From: an uncultured SAR116 cluster alpha proteobacterium
Lineage (GTDB): Bacteria; Pseudomonadota; Alphaproteobacteria; Puniceispirillales; Marisalimonadaceae
Direction of reading: 5' to 3'
DNA length: 64,000 nucleotides
Assembly: GCA_902550555.1 (NCBI GenBank)
Contig: CACCZR010000007.1
Span: 1 to 64,000, forward strand
Positions 44,992 to 54,985 of this stretch are shown piece after piece; positions within the stretch are counted from its first letter, which is position 1; the number at the start of each line of letters is the position of its first letter. The notes under the pieces were generated by a model that was given only the letters and a program-made list of their open reading frames with translations, made no database searches and had not been told where the DNA came from. A program made the translations under genes and the position numbers.

Positions 44992-46296
44992 TTAACTTCT
45001 CTTACTTAAAATTTTGGCAGCGGCCTTAAAGCCTTTTTCAAAATCAATTTTGATATCTTCAATATCTTCTAAACCAACAGAAAGTCTTATCATGTCATCA
45101 GTTAGCCCAGACATCTTCATTGCTTCAGAACTTAAATGTGAATGTGTCGTGCTTCCAGGGTGAATGAGCAATGTTTTTGCATCGCCAACATTTGCCAAAT
45201 GAGAAGAAAGTTTAACATTTTCAATAAATGCTTTACCAGCGTCTCTTCCACCTTTAATGCCAAATACAATTATTGATCCAGATCCTAATGGCAAGATTTT
45301 TTTTGCAATTTTATGATCTGGGTGATTTTCTAAATCGGGATGCCTTAACCAAGATACAGCTTCATTTTCTTTTAAAAATTCTAGCATCATTTTTGTGTTT
45401 TCTATATGCTTCTTCATTCTTAATGAAAGTGTTTCTATTCCTTGTAAAATATAAAAAGCATTATTTGGAGATAATGATGGTCCAAAATTATACATGCCTT
45501 CAGCTCTAATTTTGGCAGTTAGTGCAGATGGTCCAAATTCTTCCCAAAAACTTATTCCATTCATAGCAAAATGGGGTCCTGATATTGTTGGAAATTTTTC
45601 TTTATTTCCCCAATCAAAGTTTCCTCCATTTATTACAGCACCTCCAATTGCAATACCATGTCCACCTATCCATTTTGTTAACGAATGTATAACTATATTT
45701 GCTCCATGTGAAATAGGCTTCATTAAGAAAGGAGTATTAAATGTAGCATCTATTGCTAGAGGAACATTTTTTTTCTTACATATTTTAGCAACCTCAGGTA
45801 CGTTCATTACATCTAATCCAGGATTGCCAATAACTTCTCCAAATACTAATTTAGTGTTTGGTTTTATTGCTTTTTCAATTTCTTCTAAATTATTTGGATT
45901 TACAAATTCTGTTTCAATTCCAAACCTTGTCATCGTATGCTGAAGTAAATTAATATTAGCGCCATACATTTTATTTGATGCTACAATATGATCTCCATTT
46001 GAACATATTGCTGTTACAACTAAATGCATCGCAGCCATTCCACTTGAGCAAGCAACGCAACTTACACCTCCATCCAAAGAGGCTAATCTCTGCTCCAAAG
46101 TCGCAATTGTTGGGTTTGAAATTCTTGTATATAAATGTCCCCCTACTTCCATATTATATAGTGCAGCAGCTTCGTCGGTATCCTTAAAAACATAAGATGT
46201 AGTTTGATAGATGGGAACAGCTCTTGAACCAGTTTCCTTATCTGGCACGTGACCTGAATGTAAAGACATAGTATCGAATCTATATTTTTCGCTCAT
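44992..46296 (-). CDS. PLP-dependent O-acetylhomoserine sulfhydrylase / methionine gamma-lyase-type enzyme
   Basis: A 434-residue Cys/Met-metabolism PLP enzyme. The Schiff-base Lys lies in IHSLTKWIGGHG; other blocks are QTTSYVFKDTDEAA, YTRISNPT, CSSGMAAMHL and LATHPxxTTHSxL-type LIHPGSTTHSHLS. The length of 434 and IGGHGIAIGG fit OAH sulfhydrylase (MetY) rather than the shorter gamma-lyases. It could capture sulfide or methanethiol into homocysteine or methionine, or cleave methionine. AGAGGT lies before the ATG, within the end of the upstream ligase gene (17-base overlap). Confidence 0.88.
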   Translation of the reverse strand: MSEKYRFDTMSLHSGHVPDKETGSRAVPIYQTTSYVFKDTDEAAALYNMEVGGHLYTRISNPTIATLEQRLASLDGGVSCVACSSGMAAMHLVVTAICSNGDHIVASNKMYGANINLLQHTMTRFGIETEFVNPNNLEEIEKAIKPNTKLVFGEVIGNPGLDVMNVPEVAKICKKKNVPLAIDATFNTPFLMKPISHGANIVIHSLTKWIGGHGIAIGGAVINGGNFDWGNKEKFPTISGPHFAMNGISFWEEFGPSALTAKIRAEGMYNFGPSLSPNNAFYILQGIETLSLRMKKHIENTKMMLEFLKENEAVSWLRHPDLENHPDHKIAKKILPLGSGSIIVFGIKGGRDAGKAFIENVKLSSHLANVGDAKTLLIHPGSTTHSHLSSEAMKMSGLTDDMIRLSVGLEDIEDIKIDFEKGFKAAAKILSKRS

Positions 46297-47944
46297 TTTT
46301 TACCTCTATATGATTTTTCCTTATTAAATTTCTTTTAATTTTTCCAGTTGTTGTCAATGGTAATTCCTCTACAAATTCTATAAGCCTTGGGTATTCATGA
46401 GCTGCTAGATTTTGTTTCACATGTTCTTTAATTTTGTACTTTAAATTTTCATTTTTGTTTTTTAATAGAGCTTTGTCTCTTGGTACAACTACAGCTTTTA
46501 TTATTTCTCCTCTTAATTCATCTGGAACACCAACAACCGCTACCATTTCGACTTCTTGAAGTGATAATATAGTGCTTTCTATCTCACTTGGGCCTATCCT
46601 ATATCCAGAACTGTTAATTAAATCATCTTTTCTTCCTTTAAAATAAAAATATCCTTCATCATCAACTGTAGCATAATCGCCTGTGTGTAACCATCCATCA
46701 ATAATTTTCTTCTGAGTTTCTTTATCATTATTCCAATAACCTGAAAAAATTGATGGGGAATTACTTTGAACAACTATTTCACCCTCATCATCACTTTTTG
46801 AAATAAATGTTCCATCATCTTTCATTAATTTTACTTTATGTCCTGGTACAGGTCTTCCAATTGAACCAAGTTTTTGCTTCATTATTAGTCCATTATTAGA
46901 AACAGTTAAATTACATTCTGTCTGACCGTAAAATTCATTGATCCCAACATTCAAAATTTCTTTTCCCCAATTTAATAACTCTTCACCTAAAGCTTCACCA
47001 CCTGAACCTACAGTTCTTAAATTGAGTTTATCTCTTGATTTATACAGATTAAATGATTTCATCATTTTTAAAGAGGTTGGTGGCAAGAAGGTATTTTTAA
47101 CTTCATACTTTTCCATTAAATCAAATGCGAATTCTGGATCAAATTTTGAACTTCTATGAGAAAGAACAGGTATGCCAAAATAAAGAGAAGGTAATAAAAC
47201 ATCAAACAACCCACCTATCCACGCCCAATCCGCAGGTGTCCAAAAACAATCATTATTTGAAGGGTCAGACGATAAAAATTCGTGAGGCATTTCTACACCA
47301 GGTAGATGACCTAATAATGTTCTATGTGGTAGAAGAGCTCCTTTTGGATCACCAGTTGTTCCAGATGTATAAATAATTAAAGCAGGATCTTCAGAATTAG
47401 TATTAACATTTTTATATTCGTCTTTAGATCTATTTAACAAGCCATCAAAAAATAATATGTCGTTGTCACTTTCTTTTTTGTCAGTACATATGATATGTTT
47501 TAATGACGGAAGATCATGTTTAATATTCATTAATTTTTCTAGTCCATCTTTATCACATATAACAGCTGATGCTGATGAATCAATAAGTCTAAATTTCAAA
47601 GCATCGATTCCAAATAAATTAAACAAGGGGATTGAAATTTTTCCACTTTTAAAACATGAAATATGACTTATTAAAGTTTCAGGACACTGTCCTAAGATAA
47701 TACCAACTCTATCATTTTTATTTAAATTCAAATTATCTAAAGCATTAGCTAATTGGTTGGATTTTTTCTGAATAAATCTAAAAGATAAATTTTCAAACTC
47801 TCCATTATATTTTAAGTTTTTTAAAGCTATACGATTTGTGTTAGCAAATTTATCAATAGTGGCACTTGCTATATTAAACTTATAGGGGATATTTAAATTA
47901 AATGTGTTATAAAGATGATCATAATTTAGAGATTTTGGTAACAT
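46280..47944 (-). CDS. AMP-forming acyl-CoA synthetase (acetyl-CoA synthetase-like)
   Basis: A 554-residue adenylating enzyme with P-loop LIIYTSGTTGDPKGALLPH, the distinctive FWTPADWAWIGGLFD, GINEFYGQTECN, LHTGDYATVDDEGYFYFKGRKDDLINSSGYRI, and C-terminal Lys in TTTGKIKRN. This subfamily resembles the medium-chain/acetyl-CoA synthetase-like enzymes of alphaproteobacteria. Divergent from the indolepyruvate oxidoreductase gene across 77 bases. Operon continues to the PLP enzyme, hydrolase, second ligase and lyase. Substrate is unknown. Confidence 0.9.
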   Translation of the reverse strand: MLPKSLNYDHLYNTFNLNIPYKFNIASATIDKFANTNRIALKNLKYNGEFENLSFRFIQKKSNQLANALDNLNLNKNDRVGIILGQCPETLISHISCFKSGKISIPLFNLFGIDALKFRLIDSSASAVICDKDGLEKLMNIKHDLPSLKHIICTDKKESDNDILFFDGLLNRSKDEYKNVNTNSEDPALIIYTSGTTGDPKGALLPHRTLLGHLPGVEMPHEFLSSDPSNNDCFWTPADWAWIGGLFDVLLPSLYFGIPVLSHRSSKFDPEFAFDLMEKYEVKNTFLPPTSLKMMKSFNLYKSRDKLNLRTVGSGGEALGEELLNWGKEILNVGINEFYGQTECNLTVSNNGLIMKQKLGSIGRPVPGHKVKLMKDDGTFISKSDDEGEIVVQSNSPSIFSGYWNNDKETQKKIIDGWLHTGDYATVDDEGYFYFKGRKDDLINSSGYRIGPSEIESTILSLQEVEMVAVVGVPDELRGEIIKAVVVPRDKALLKNKNENLKYKIKEHVKQNLAAHEYPRLIEFVEELPLTTTGKIKRNLIRKNHIEVKNERKI

Positions 47945-48021
47945 TTTTAATTATCATGTGACTTAATATATAATTTTATTGTAATATGTTAATAAGTTAA
48001 AACAAGCTTGTTAATTTTATT

Positions 48022-51000
48022 ATGAAAAATAAAAAACTTCAAAATTTAAATACTATTGAACTTTCAGATTGTTATACTAAATCATCAGACTTAGCTCTTA
48101 TGAATGGAGTGCAGGCACTTGTTAGACTTTTATTAGAACAATCACGTATTGATAAAGAAAAAGGGTTTAAGACACAAGGTTACGTCAGTGGCTATCCTGG
48201 TTCACCCTTAGGAACTTTGGATTTAGAATTAAATAAAGCTAAAAAATATTTAAATGATGAGGGCATAGTATTTCAACCTGGCGTAAATGAAGAATTAGCT
48301 GCAACAGCTGCTTGGGGCACCCAAATGATACAGTTGTATGATCAACCAAAAATTGATGGGGTCTTTTCACTTTGGTATGGCAAAGGACCTGGGTTAGACA
48401 GAGCCATGGATGCAATTAGACATGCAAATATGGGAGGTTCCTCGAAACTGGGTGGAATGTTATTAGCAGTTGCTGATGACCCAATAGGAAAGAGTTCTAC
48501 ATTAGCATATCAATCCGAACAATCTTTAATATCTGCTGGCATTCCAATATTTTATCCTGCCAATGTCCATGAAGTCGTCCCTTTGGGACTTCAAGCATAT
48601 CAATTGTCAAGATATGCTGGAATTTGTGTTGGATTAAAAATAACAGCTGATACAGCAGACTCGAGTGCTGTTGTTGATCTAACATCATTAAGACCAAAAT
48701 TTAAAAATCTCTTAAATATTGAAAATGTTCATATTCAAAAACATGAATCGGCTCTTGATAGAGAAGAAACTTTATTTACTAAAAGATTGCCAGCTTCAAA
48801 AAATTTTATTTTTCAAAATAAGATTAATAAAATTATAAGGGACCCTAAAAATAAAAATCTTGGAATAATTGCTGTAGGAAAAGCATGTACAGAAACTATA
48901 GATGCTTTAGAGAGTATTGGTATTACAGATCCTGAAAAAAATGGTATTGGAATTTTTTCTTGTAAAGTTCCATGGCCATTAAATGGAGAGGAAATAAAAA
49001 ATTTCATTAATGGATATAAAGAAATTTTTGTTATTGAAGAAAAAAGGGCTGTTGTTGAAGAACAAGTTGCCCATATTCTTTACAACCATAATCAAACACC
49101 CATCCTTTCAGGTAAATTTGATGGGAAAACTCAAGAAAAATTAATACCTGAAATTGCAGAACTTTCTAGTGATATTATAGCTGATGCATTAATAAAAAAA
49201 ATTAACTTAGACAATAATATCAGTTTAAAAAAAGTAGAAAAAAATGAATTGATCGGAGATAATCTTCCGTCTGTGGCAACGAGAAGTCCCTGGTATTGCG
49301 CTGGATGCCCTCATAACTCTGGGACTAAAATGATGGATGACGAAATTGTAGGTATAGGAATAGGTTGTCACTCGATTGGCTATTTTTTACATCCTGACAA
49401 ATTAACAAATTTTAGTCAGATGGGAGGTGAAGGTGGTCATTGGATTGGAAGATCACCCTTTTCAACAAAAAAACATTCTTTTCAAAATATTGGAGATGGT
49501 ACTTATGCTCACTCTGGATCACTCGCTATTAGAGCAGCAGTTTCAGCAGGAACTAATATAACTTTTAAAATTCTTTATAATGATGCCGTTGCAATGACTG
49601 GTGGACAATCAGCTATAGGAGGAGGAACTCCATGGAATATTTCAAAGCAACTTACCGCTGAAGGAGTTAAAAAAGTTTTTGTCATATCAGATGAACCAGA
49701 ACAATTCTCTGAACTAAAGCTTTTTGCTGATGAAGTGACTATCGCACATAGAGATGAAATGATCCCAATTCAAAAACAACTTAGAGAAATTGAAGGTGTT
49801 ACAGCAATTATTTACGTACAAACATGTGCCACAGAATTAAGACGTCGACGAAAGAGAGGTTATGTTGAAGATCGTGAAAGAAAAATTTTTGTTAACCCTG
49901 ACGTTTGCGAAGGCTGTGGTGATTGTGCAGAAAAATCGAATTGTGTTGGGGTGAAACCTCTAAAACATTTTGATGGAGAAAAAAAACAAATTGATCAAAG
50001 CATTTGCAATAAAGATTATTCTTGCATAAAAGGATTTTGTCCTAGTTTTGTAAGCATTCCTCAAAATGAAATTTTTACGGAAAACAAAAAATCTTATCCA
50101 GCTTTACCAATCTTAAAAAAATATTTTCTTGAACCAAATATATTGAATAAAGATATCAATCTAGTAATGGCTGGTATTGGTGGGACTGGAGTTTCAACTG
50201 TTTCAGCGATAATTGTTATGGCTTGTAGAATAGAAAATAAATGGGCTCAAACTATGAATTTTACAGGATTAGCTCAAAAAAATGGGGCTGTGACAAGCCA
50301 AATAAGAATTAGTTCTAGAAAAAACTTATATGAAAAATCAGCTAGACTACCTAACAAATCTGCAGATTTATTATTAGGTTGTGATGCTGTTGTTTCAGTA
50401 TCCCCATTAATTACGAGAACACTAAATTTGAATAAAACTAAAGCAATTATAAATGGTAGAGTCGAACCTGTAGGAGTTTCTGGCGTTTATACTGGAACAA
50501 CAGTTGATGATCAATTATTAAAAAAACATTTAGAAAACCATTTAAACTCAGAAAATATTGAATTTATTAATATGTCTGACCTTGCAGAAAAACTTGTTGG
50601 AGACACTGTTTCTGCTAACATAATGTTATTAGGATACGCATTGCAAAAAGGTTTTCTTCCAATCTCAAACCATGCCCTAGAAAAAGCTATAAAGCTAAAT
50701 GGGGTTTCAATACAGCAAAATTTAGATGCATTTAATTGGGGAAGGCTTTTAGTGTCAAATCGATCTTTAGTTTTCAAAAAAGCTGGTCTATTAGTCGAAA
50801 AATTAAGTGATGATGACCCAAAAGTTCAAATCAAAAAATTTCATAATATATTATCTAATTATCAAGATGATAAATATGCTAAAAGATATTTAGATACTAT
50901 TGAAAAATTGTACGCTAAGGAGAAATTACTGTTTAAAAACAAATTTGATTTTAGTTTAACAAAAAATTCTGCATTAATGTTATTTCGTTTTATGAGATAT

Positions 51001-51471
51001 AAGGATGAATATGAAGTAGCTAGGCTTCATACATCTGGCGAATTTGCTAATAGTTTTTTAAATAAAAACATGAAAAAAAATATAAATTTTTATCTTGCTC
51101 CTCCTTTATTAAATATTAGAGACAAAAATACAGGTCATTTAAAAAAAATTAAGTTTGGTTCATGGATGTTTTATGTTTTTAAACTTTTATCAAAATTAAA
51201 ATTTTTAAGGGGAACAAAATTTGATTTTTTTGGACAAACAAACGAAAGAAAAAAAGAAGTAGCTTTATCTAAAAAATCATTATTAACAATCGATATAATC
51301 ATTAAAAATATTACAATAACAAATTATAATATTTGTGAAGATTTAATAAATGCTGCTTTAAATATTAAAGGATATGGTCACGTAAAAGAAAAAAATATTA
51401 AGATTTACGAAGAGAAATGGAATTCTTTTCTAAGAAAAATTGACCTAAACTCTGTCAAAAAAGTTAGTTAA
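48022..51471 (+). CDS. Indolepyruvate/arylpyruvate ferredoxin oxidoreductase, fused subunits
   Basis: A 1149-residue fusion typical of aerobic proteobacteria. The N-terminal part carries GYPGSPLGTLD; the ThDP domain has WYCAGCPHNSGT, GIGCHSIGYF and NIGDGTYAHSGSLAIRAAV (about residue 490); 4Fe-4S ligands are in CEGCGDCAEKSNC (about residue 630) and CNKDYSCIKGFCP; a gamma/IorB domain starts at VMAGIGGTGVSTVSAI; a long C-terminal region follows. It oxidatively decarboxylates aryl- or branched 2-oxo acids to acyl-CoA with a ferredoxin-like acceptor. Full length. Its stop abuts the convergent DmdB-like stop with no gap. Confidence 0.93.
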   Translation: MKNKKLQNLNTIELSDCYTKSSDLALMNGVQALVRLLLEQSRIDKEKGFKTQGYVSGYPGSPLGTLDLELNKAKKYLNDEGIVFQPGVNEELAATAAWGTQMIQLYDQPKIDGVFSLWYGKGPGLDRAMDAIRHANMGGSSKLGGMLLAVADDPIGKSSTLAYQSEQSLISAGIPIFYPANVHEVVPLGLQAYQLSRYAGICVGLKITADTADSSAVVDLTSLRPKFKNLLNIENVHIQKHESALDREETLFTKRLPASKNFIFQNKINKIIRDPKNKNLGIIAVGKACTETIDALESIGITDPEKNGIGIFSCKVPWPLNGEEIKNFINGYKEIFVIEEKRAVVEEQVAHILYNHNQTPILSGKFDGKTQEKLIPEIAELSSDIIADALIKKINLDNNISLKKVEKNELIGDNLPSVATRSPWYCAGCPHNSGTKMMDDEIVGIGIGCHSIGYFLHPDKLTNFSQMGGEGGHWIGRSPFSTKKHSFQNIGDGTYAHSGSLAIRAAVSAGTNITFKILYNDAVAMTGGQSAIGGGTPWNISKQLTAEGVKKVFVISDEPEQFSELKLFADEVTIAHRDEMIPIQKQLREIEGVTAIIYVQTCATELRRRRKRGYVEDRERKIFVNPDVCEGCGDCAEKSNCVGVKPLKHFDGEKKQIDQSICNKDYSCIKGFCPSFVSIPQNEIFTENKKSYPALPILKKYFLEPNILNKDINLVMAGIGGTGVSTVSAIIVMACRIENKWAQTMNFTGLAQKNGAVTSQIRISSRKNLYEKSARLPNKSADLLLGCDAVVSVSPLITRTLNLNKTKAIINGRVEPVGVSGVYTGTTVDDQLLKKHLENHLNSENIEFINMSDLAEKLVGDTVSANIMLLGYALQKGFLPISNHALEKAIKLNGVSIQQNLDAFNWGRLLVSNRSLVFKKAGLLVEKLSDDDPKVQIKKFHNILSNYQDDKYAKRYLDTIEKLYAKEKLLFKNKFDFSLTKNSALMLFRFMRYKDEYEVARLHTSGEFANSFLNKNMKKNINFYLAPPLLNIRDKNTGHLKKIKFGSWMFYVFKLLSKLKFLRGTKFDFFGQTNERKKEVALSKKSLLTIDIIIKNITITNYNICEDLINAALNIKGYGHVKEKNIKIYEEKWNSFLRKIDLNSVKKVS

Positions 51472-53103
51472 TTATTTAATTAACTCTCTTAATTTAAACT
51501 TTTGGATTTTACCAGTACTTGTTTTAGGAATTTCAATAAATTGAAATTCACTTGGAACTTTAAAGCCAGCTAGAATGTTTTTGCAATGTATTTTTAATTC
51601 ATCGCTGGTAACTTTTGAACCCTCTCTTAATTCGACGAAAGCACAAGGTGTTTCGCCCCACTTTTCATCATGTTTTGCAACAACACCAACAGCCACTATA
51701 TCAGGATGTTTGTAAAGAGCGTCTTCAACTTCTATAGATGAGATATTTTCTCCACCCGAAATGATGATGTCTTTGGATCTATCTTTTAATTGAATATATC
51801 CATCTTCATGCCAAACACCTAAGTCACCAGTATGAAACCATCCATCTTCAAATGATTCTTTTGTAGCTTTTTCATTCTTCAAATATCCTCTCATAGTAAT
51901 GTTTCCTCTCGTAAAGACCTCACCTATTGTTTCACCATCTTGAGGTACATTTTTTAATGTTTTAGGATCGACTATTTTTATATCTTCTTGAACAGAATAA
52001 GGCACACCTTGTCTAGCCTTCATTTTGGCTTGTTCATCTGGACTTAAATTATTCCATTCTGTTTTCCAAGCACAAACAACTGAAGGTCCATAAGTTTCAG
52101 TTAATCCATATACATGAATTACATCTATGCCACATGATTTCATTTTGCCTAAAACAGCTTCAGGTGGAGGAGCTCCAGCTGTCATCATTTTAATCTCTTG
52201 AGTTAAATCAATATTATTACTAATCAAATGATCTGCTATCATTTGCATAATTATTGGTGCACCACTTAAATGAGATACTTTGTGTTTAATTAAGGCATTT
52301 ACGATCAATTCTCCAGCCGGTTGTCTAAGACAAACATGCGTCCCCGCTCTTTCAGTAATAGTCCACGGAAAGCACCAGCCATTACAATGAAACATAGGTA
52401 GTGTCCATAAATATTTTGGAAACATCGGCATTTCCCAAACAAGAGTATTTCCAATAGCATTTAAATATGCTCCTCTGTGATGATATACAACGCCTTTAGG
52501 ATTGCCAGTAGTTCCTGATGTATAATTTAAAGCAATAGCATCCCATTCATTTTTGGGTAATTGATAATTTATTTCTAAATCAGAAAATTTATTAAGTTCA
52601 TTCTCATAATTAAGAATTTTTTGACTTTCAGAAAATTCTGAATTTTTTAATCCAGCAACTTTATCAACAACTTCTAAAAGAATTGGTTTGTTTTCAATAT
52701 TTTGAACAGCTTTTTCTACAATGTCAGAATATGAAGAATCATAAATAAAAACCTTAGCTTCCCCATGACCTAAAATAAAATTAATAGTGTTATAATCTAA
52801 TCTAGTATTGATAGCATTTAAAACGGCTCCTGCCATTGGAATTCCATAATGACACTCCCACATTTCTGGAATATTTGGAAGCATCACAGCTACAGTGTCA
52901 TTTTTATGAACATTATAACTTTTTAATAACTCGGATAGGGCATTACATCTTTTTGCTGCTTGTTTATATGTAAGTTTATAATCTTCATATTCTATCGCAA
53001 TTTGATCTGGAAAAGTTTTTCTAGATCTTTCAAGAAAAGATAATGGACTTAAAACTGTATAATTAGCTAAATTTTGATCTAGATTTGTTTCATAAATGCT
53101 CAT
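51472..53103 (-). CDS. Acyl-CoA synthetase, DmdB-like (3-methylmercaptopropionate/fatty acid-CoA ligase)
   Basis: A 543-residue adenylating enzyme. Its N-terminus MSIYETNLDQNLANYTVLSPLSFLERS matches the DmdB clade; P-loop LNYTSGTTGNPKGVVYHH, LPMFHCNGWCFPWT, HVYGLTETYGP, FHTGDLGVWHEDGYIQLKDRSKDII and TSTGKIQKFKLRE follow. DmdB activates 3-methylmercaptopropionate in DMSP demethylation; close relatives use other medium-chain acids. ATG at 53103 has AAGGAG upstream. It is divergent from a DmdC-like dehydrogenase across 84 bases, which favours the DMSP-linked reading. Confidence 0.78.
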   Translation of the reverse strand: MSIYETNLDQNLANYTVLSPLSFLERSRKTFPDQIAIEYEDYKLTYKQAAKRCNALSELLKSYNVHKNDTVAVMLPNIPEMWECHYGIPMAGAVLNAINTRLDYNTINFILGHGEAKVFIYDSSYSDIVEKAVQNIENKPILLEVVDKVAGLKNSEFSESQKILNYENELNKFSDLEINYQLPKNEWDAIALNYTSGTTGNPKGVVYHHRGAYLNAIGNTLVWEMPMFPKYLWTLPMFHCNGWCFPWTITERAGTHVCLRQPAGELIVNALIKHKVSHLSGAPIIMQMIADHLISNNIDLTQEIKMMTAGAPPPEAVLGKMKSCGIDVIHVYGLTETYGPSVVCAWKTEWNNLSPDEQAKMKARQGVPYSVQEDIKIVDPKTLKNVPQDGETIGEVFTRGNITMRGYLKNEKATKESFEDGWFHTGDLGVWHEDGYIQLKDRSKDIIISGGENISSIEVEDALYKHPDIVAVGVVAKHDEKWGETPCAFVELREGSKVTSDELKIHCKNILAGFKVPSEFQFIEIPKTSTGKIQKFKLRELIK

Positions 53104-53187
53104 ATTAAACTCCTTACATATAGTTTTAATATTTACACTTGATTTTATCAATATGTAATGGCATTTCTTTATTAGGAGATATTTGAT

Positions 53188-54897
53188 ATGAATTATGTTT
53201 CACCTGTAAAAGATACGAAATTTGTTTTAGAAAATTTATTAAATAATCCTTCAGCAATTGAAAGTGATTTAATGAATTCAATTCTTGAAGAGGCTGGAAA
53301 ATTAGCTAACGAAAATCTAGCGCCCTTAAACCATGAAGGCGATAAAAACCCACCTAAGTTAAGGCAGGACAATGAAGTTGAGACTTCACCAGGATTTAAA
53401 AATGCATTTAAAAAAATAGCCTCAGGTGGATGGATAGGAGTTTCGAGTAATACTGATTATGATGGGATGGGATTGCCATTCCGAATGGCTGCTGCAGTGA
53501 GTGAATACTGGCAAGGTGCAAATATGTCATTTGCATTGTGCAACCTTTTAAGTCAAGGCCTCATAGACGCCTTAAACTTAGTTGGTACAAATAAAGAAAA
53601 AGAATTATATCTACCAAAATTAATAAATGGTTCTTGGACAGGTACTATGAATTTAACTGAACCCCAATCTGGAACAGATTTAAGTACCATAAAAACGAAA
53701 GCCATTAATGACGGGAAAAATTGGAGAATAAAAGGTCAAAAGATATACATAACTTATGGTGAACACGATTTCTCTGAAAATATTATTCACTTAGTTCTTG
53801 CAAAAACTGAAGGAGCGCCTGACGGAATAAAAGGTATATCTACATTTATTATACCAAAGTATTTAATTAATGAAGACGGTTCTTTAGGCGAAAGAAATGA
53901 TTTAAAATGTATTTCTCTAGAACATAAACTAGGAATTAAAGCAAGCCCAACTGCTGTGATGTCATATGGTGATGACAAAGAAGGTGCCATTGGCTATATG
54001 CTTGGTGAAGAAGGCAAGGGAATTGAATACATGTTTATAATGATGAATAGAGCAAGATTCGATGTTGGATTACAAGGTATGGCGATTGCTGAAACTGCAA
54101 GACAAAAAGCAATTCAATATGCTAAAACACGGGTACAAGGCATACCTTTGAACAAGACAAAAGGGACACCAATAATTGGTCATGGTGATGTAAAAAGACA
54201 GTTATTAATTATGCGTTCATTAACTGAGGCCATGAGAGCACTTATTCTAGTTTCAGCTGAAATAATGGAAGAAGCCGAAAAAGAAATAAGTAAAATGAAC
54301 TTAGAAGCTTTTTTAATCCCTATTATAAAAGGATGGTGTACAGAATTAGCCCAAGAAGTAACAAGTTTAGGCGTTCAGATACACGGTGGAATGGGTTATA
54401 TAGAAGAAACTGGAGCTGCTCAGATAATGAGAGATGCAAGAATTTTACCTATATATGAAGGAACAAATGCTATACAAGCCAATGATTTAATGTTCAGAAA
54501 AACACTTAAAGATAGTGGAGAGACAGCTCAACAAATTCTCACTATCATAAAAGATGAAGTTCAATCTGATGGGGAAATATTGCAAGCTGTTTATAAATGC
54601 GAAGAAGTGTTAGGTTTTATTTTAAATAACAGAGATGACAAAGAAGCACTCTCATGTATAAGTTATGATTTTATGATGGGTTTTGGATATCTCATTGGTG
54701 CCTGGCTCATGCAAAAATCTAAAATTAAAGCTGAAGAAAAGATAAACAATCAAAATGAAGATACAAATTTTTTAATGTCTAAAATAATTTCTTCTAATTT
54801 TTATAATAAACATATTTTGCCTAGATGTTTTGGTCACTTTGATATTGTTTTGGACGGATCAAAAATTATTTCCGAAACAGAAGAAGAATTTGTCTAA
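53188..54897 (+). CDS. Acyl-CoA dehydrogenase, DmdC-like (3-methylmercaptopropionyl-CoA dehydrogenase)
   Basis: A 569-residue ACAD with the long DmdC-type architecture. N-terminus MNYVSPVKDTKFVLENLL, TMNLTEPQSGTDLSTIKTKA for flavin binding, KLGIKASPTAVMSYG, GVQIHGGMGYIEETGAAQIMRDARI and the catalytic-Glu region LPIYEGTNAIQANDL. A C-terminal extension of about 140 residues is characteristic. DmdC makes methylthioacryloyl-CoA from methylmercaptopropionyl-CoA, but family members also oxidise longer acyl-CoAs. AGGAG precedes the ATG. A small hairpin covers its stop. Confidence 0.82.
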   Translation: MNYVSPVKDTKFVLENLLNNPSAIESDLMNSILEEAGKLANENLAPLNHEGDKNPPKLRQDNEVETSPGFKNAFKKIASGGWIGVSSNTDYDGMGLPFRMAAAVSEYWQGANMSFALCNLLSQGLIDALNLVGTNKEKELYLPKLINGSWTGTMNLTEPQSGTDLSTIKTKAINDGKNWRIKGQKIYITYGEHDFSENIIHLVLAKTEGAPDGIKGISTFIIPKYLINEDGSLGERNDLKCISLEHKLGIKASPTAVMSYGDDKEGAIGYMLGEEGKGIEYMFIMMNRARFDVGLQGMAIAETARQKAIQYAKTRVQGIPLNKTKGTPIIGHGDVKRQLLIMRSLTEAMRALILVSAEIMEEAEKEISKMNLEAFLIPIIKGWCTELAQEVTSLGVQIHGGMGYIEETGAAQIMRDARILPIYEGTNAIQANDLMFRKTLKDSGETAQQILTIIKDEVQSDGEILQAVYKCEEVLGFILNNRDDKEALSCISYDFMMGFGYLIGAWLMQKSKIKAEEKINNQNEDTNFLMSKIISSNFYNKHILPRCFGHFDIVLDGSKIISETEEEFV

Positions 54898-54906
54898 AAA
54901 GACAAA
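54889..54906 (+). terminator. Small hairpin at the end of the DmdC-like gene
   Basis: TTTGTC / GACAAA, six pairs, loop TAAAAA, spans the stop codon. No T-run follows. Downstream, TATAAT at about 54940 may be the -10 of the next operon's promoter, but a matching -35 at standard spacing is not clear. Confidence 0.3.
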
Positions 54907-54985
54907 CTTTAGGTTGATTTTAATATTTACATCGCTAGCCTATAATTAAATTGGGTTTTAAAATTTTTTTTGGGAGGAGGAATTC

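Noticed and set aside
45494-45943. 149-residue open frame antisense to the PLP enzyme
   Set aside because: It is a shadow of a well conserved gene on the other strand, with no independent motif.
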